Positions 19,981 to 20,127 of a stretch of 20,127 nt of DNA are shown here, one piece after another. The notes under the pieces were generated by a model that worked only from the letters and a program-made list of their open reading frames with translations, was not told the DNA's origin and made no database searches. The number at the start of each line of letters is the position of its first letter. Position 1 is the first letter of the stretch. The translations under genes and the position numbers were made by a program. Origin of the DNA: a virus; the IMG/VR virus record IMGVR_UViG_3300022839_000117, positions 1-20,127 of that record; one strand, 5' to 3'.

Positions 19981-20127
19981 TCAGTCTTTCGCGGCCAAGG
20001 CCATCACATAGCCCAGCAGAAACGCCGCTTCTATCTGTCGATCATATTCCGCAAACACATCCGGCGCAATCATGTGCATTGCCCAATGCGCATCTGCGGT
20101 GCGTCCGGCGTCCAGATGCGACTGCAC
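19981..20127 (-). CDS. C-terminal part of a small phage protein (5' end outside window)
   Basis: The frame is open from the window edge to the TGA at 19981-19983 and gives 48 residues, including SHLDAGRTADAHWAMHMIAP, EYDRQIEAAFLLGYVMALAA and KD at the end. The composition is protein-like, with a helical end. It follows the codon use and strand of the late operon, and the next gene begins after a 63-base spacer. No family is recognised from this fragment. Confidence 0.6.
   Translation of the reverse strand: MQSHLDAGRTADAHWAMHMIAPDVFAEYDRQIEAAFLLGYVMALAAKD

Noticed and set aside
1-20127. tRNA genes, CRISPR arrays or insertion sequences
   Set aside because: No cloverleaf with a TTCGA-type arm, no regularly spaced direct repeats and no transposase frame with inverted ends was seen on either strand.

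Overview
The window is part of a temperate-type siphovirus genome or prophage from an alphaproteobacterial host. A Rhodobacteraceae host fits best, judged by high GC, gene order and protein resemblance; this is inference, because no host gene is visible. Almost all of it (about 1,120 to 20,127) is one late operon on the minus strand, read from right to left. Gene junctions are mostly ATGA, TGATG or TAATG overlaps, which points to translational coupling.

Layout in order of transcription: a partial gene and two small unknown genes (20127-19469); an SPP1 gp7/Mu F-type head morphogenesis protein (19479-18466); an HK97 gp10-like head-tail joining protein; a tail terminator-like protein; a small unknown; the probable major tail tube protein (17339-16890); and two tail assembly chaperone frames (16807-15900). 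The chaperone frames are joined by a canonical T-TTT-TTG -1 frameshift site at 16379-16385. A 2113-residue tape measure protein follows (15563-9222) with a C-terminal array of about twelve 27-residue repeats. Then come a tail-tip/baseplate protein, a tail fibre, three small conserved phage proteins, and a very compact lysis and membrane cassette (6314-3833). The cassette holds a GH19-type endolysin, a holin, a 32-residue membrane ORF, an overlapping Rz/Rz1-like spanin pair, a second holin-like protein and small membrane or secreted proteins. The operon ends with adhesion proteins: a small unknown, an Ig/FN3/LamG-like protein and a right-handed beta-helix tailspike (3808-1123). A strong intrinsic terminator for the minus strand lies at 967-999.

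Three elements run the other way. At the left edge are the end of one phage gene and a complete small gene of the 'AQLIAAAPEL' type, followed by a fragment that looks like the core-binding part of a tyrosine integrase with both ends missing. In the middle of the late operon, between the second chaperone frame and the tape measure gene, a 66-residue two-helix membrane protein is encoded on the plus strand with its own plausible promoter; it looks like a moron.

The observations most worth checking are the chaperone frameshift, the inserted antisense moron, the tape measure repeat array, the integrase relic, the very short nested spanin pair, and a sequence element repeated in two operon spacers.
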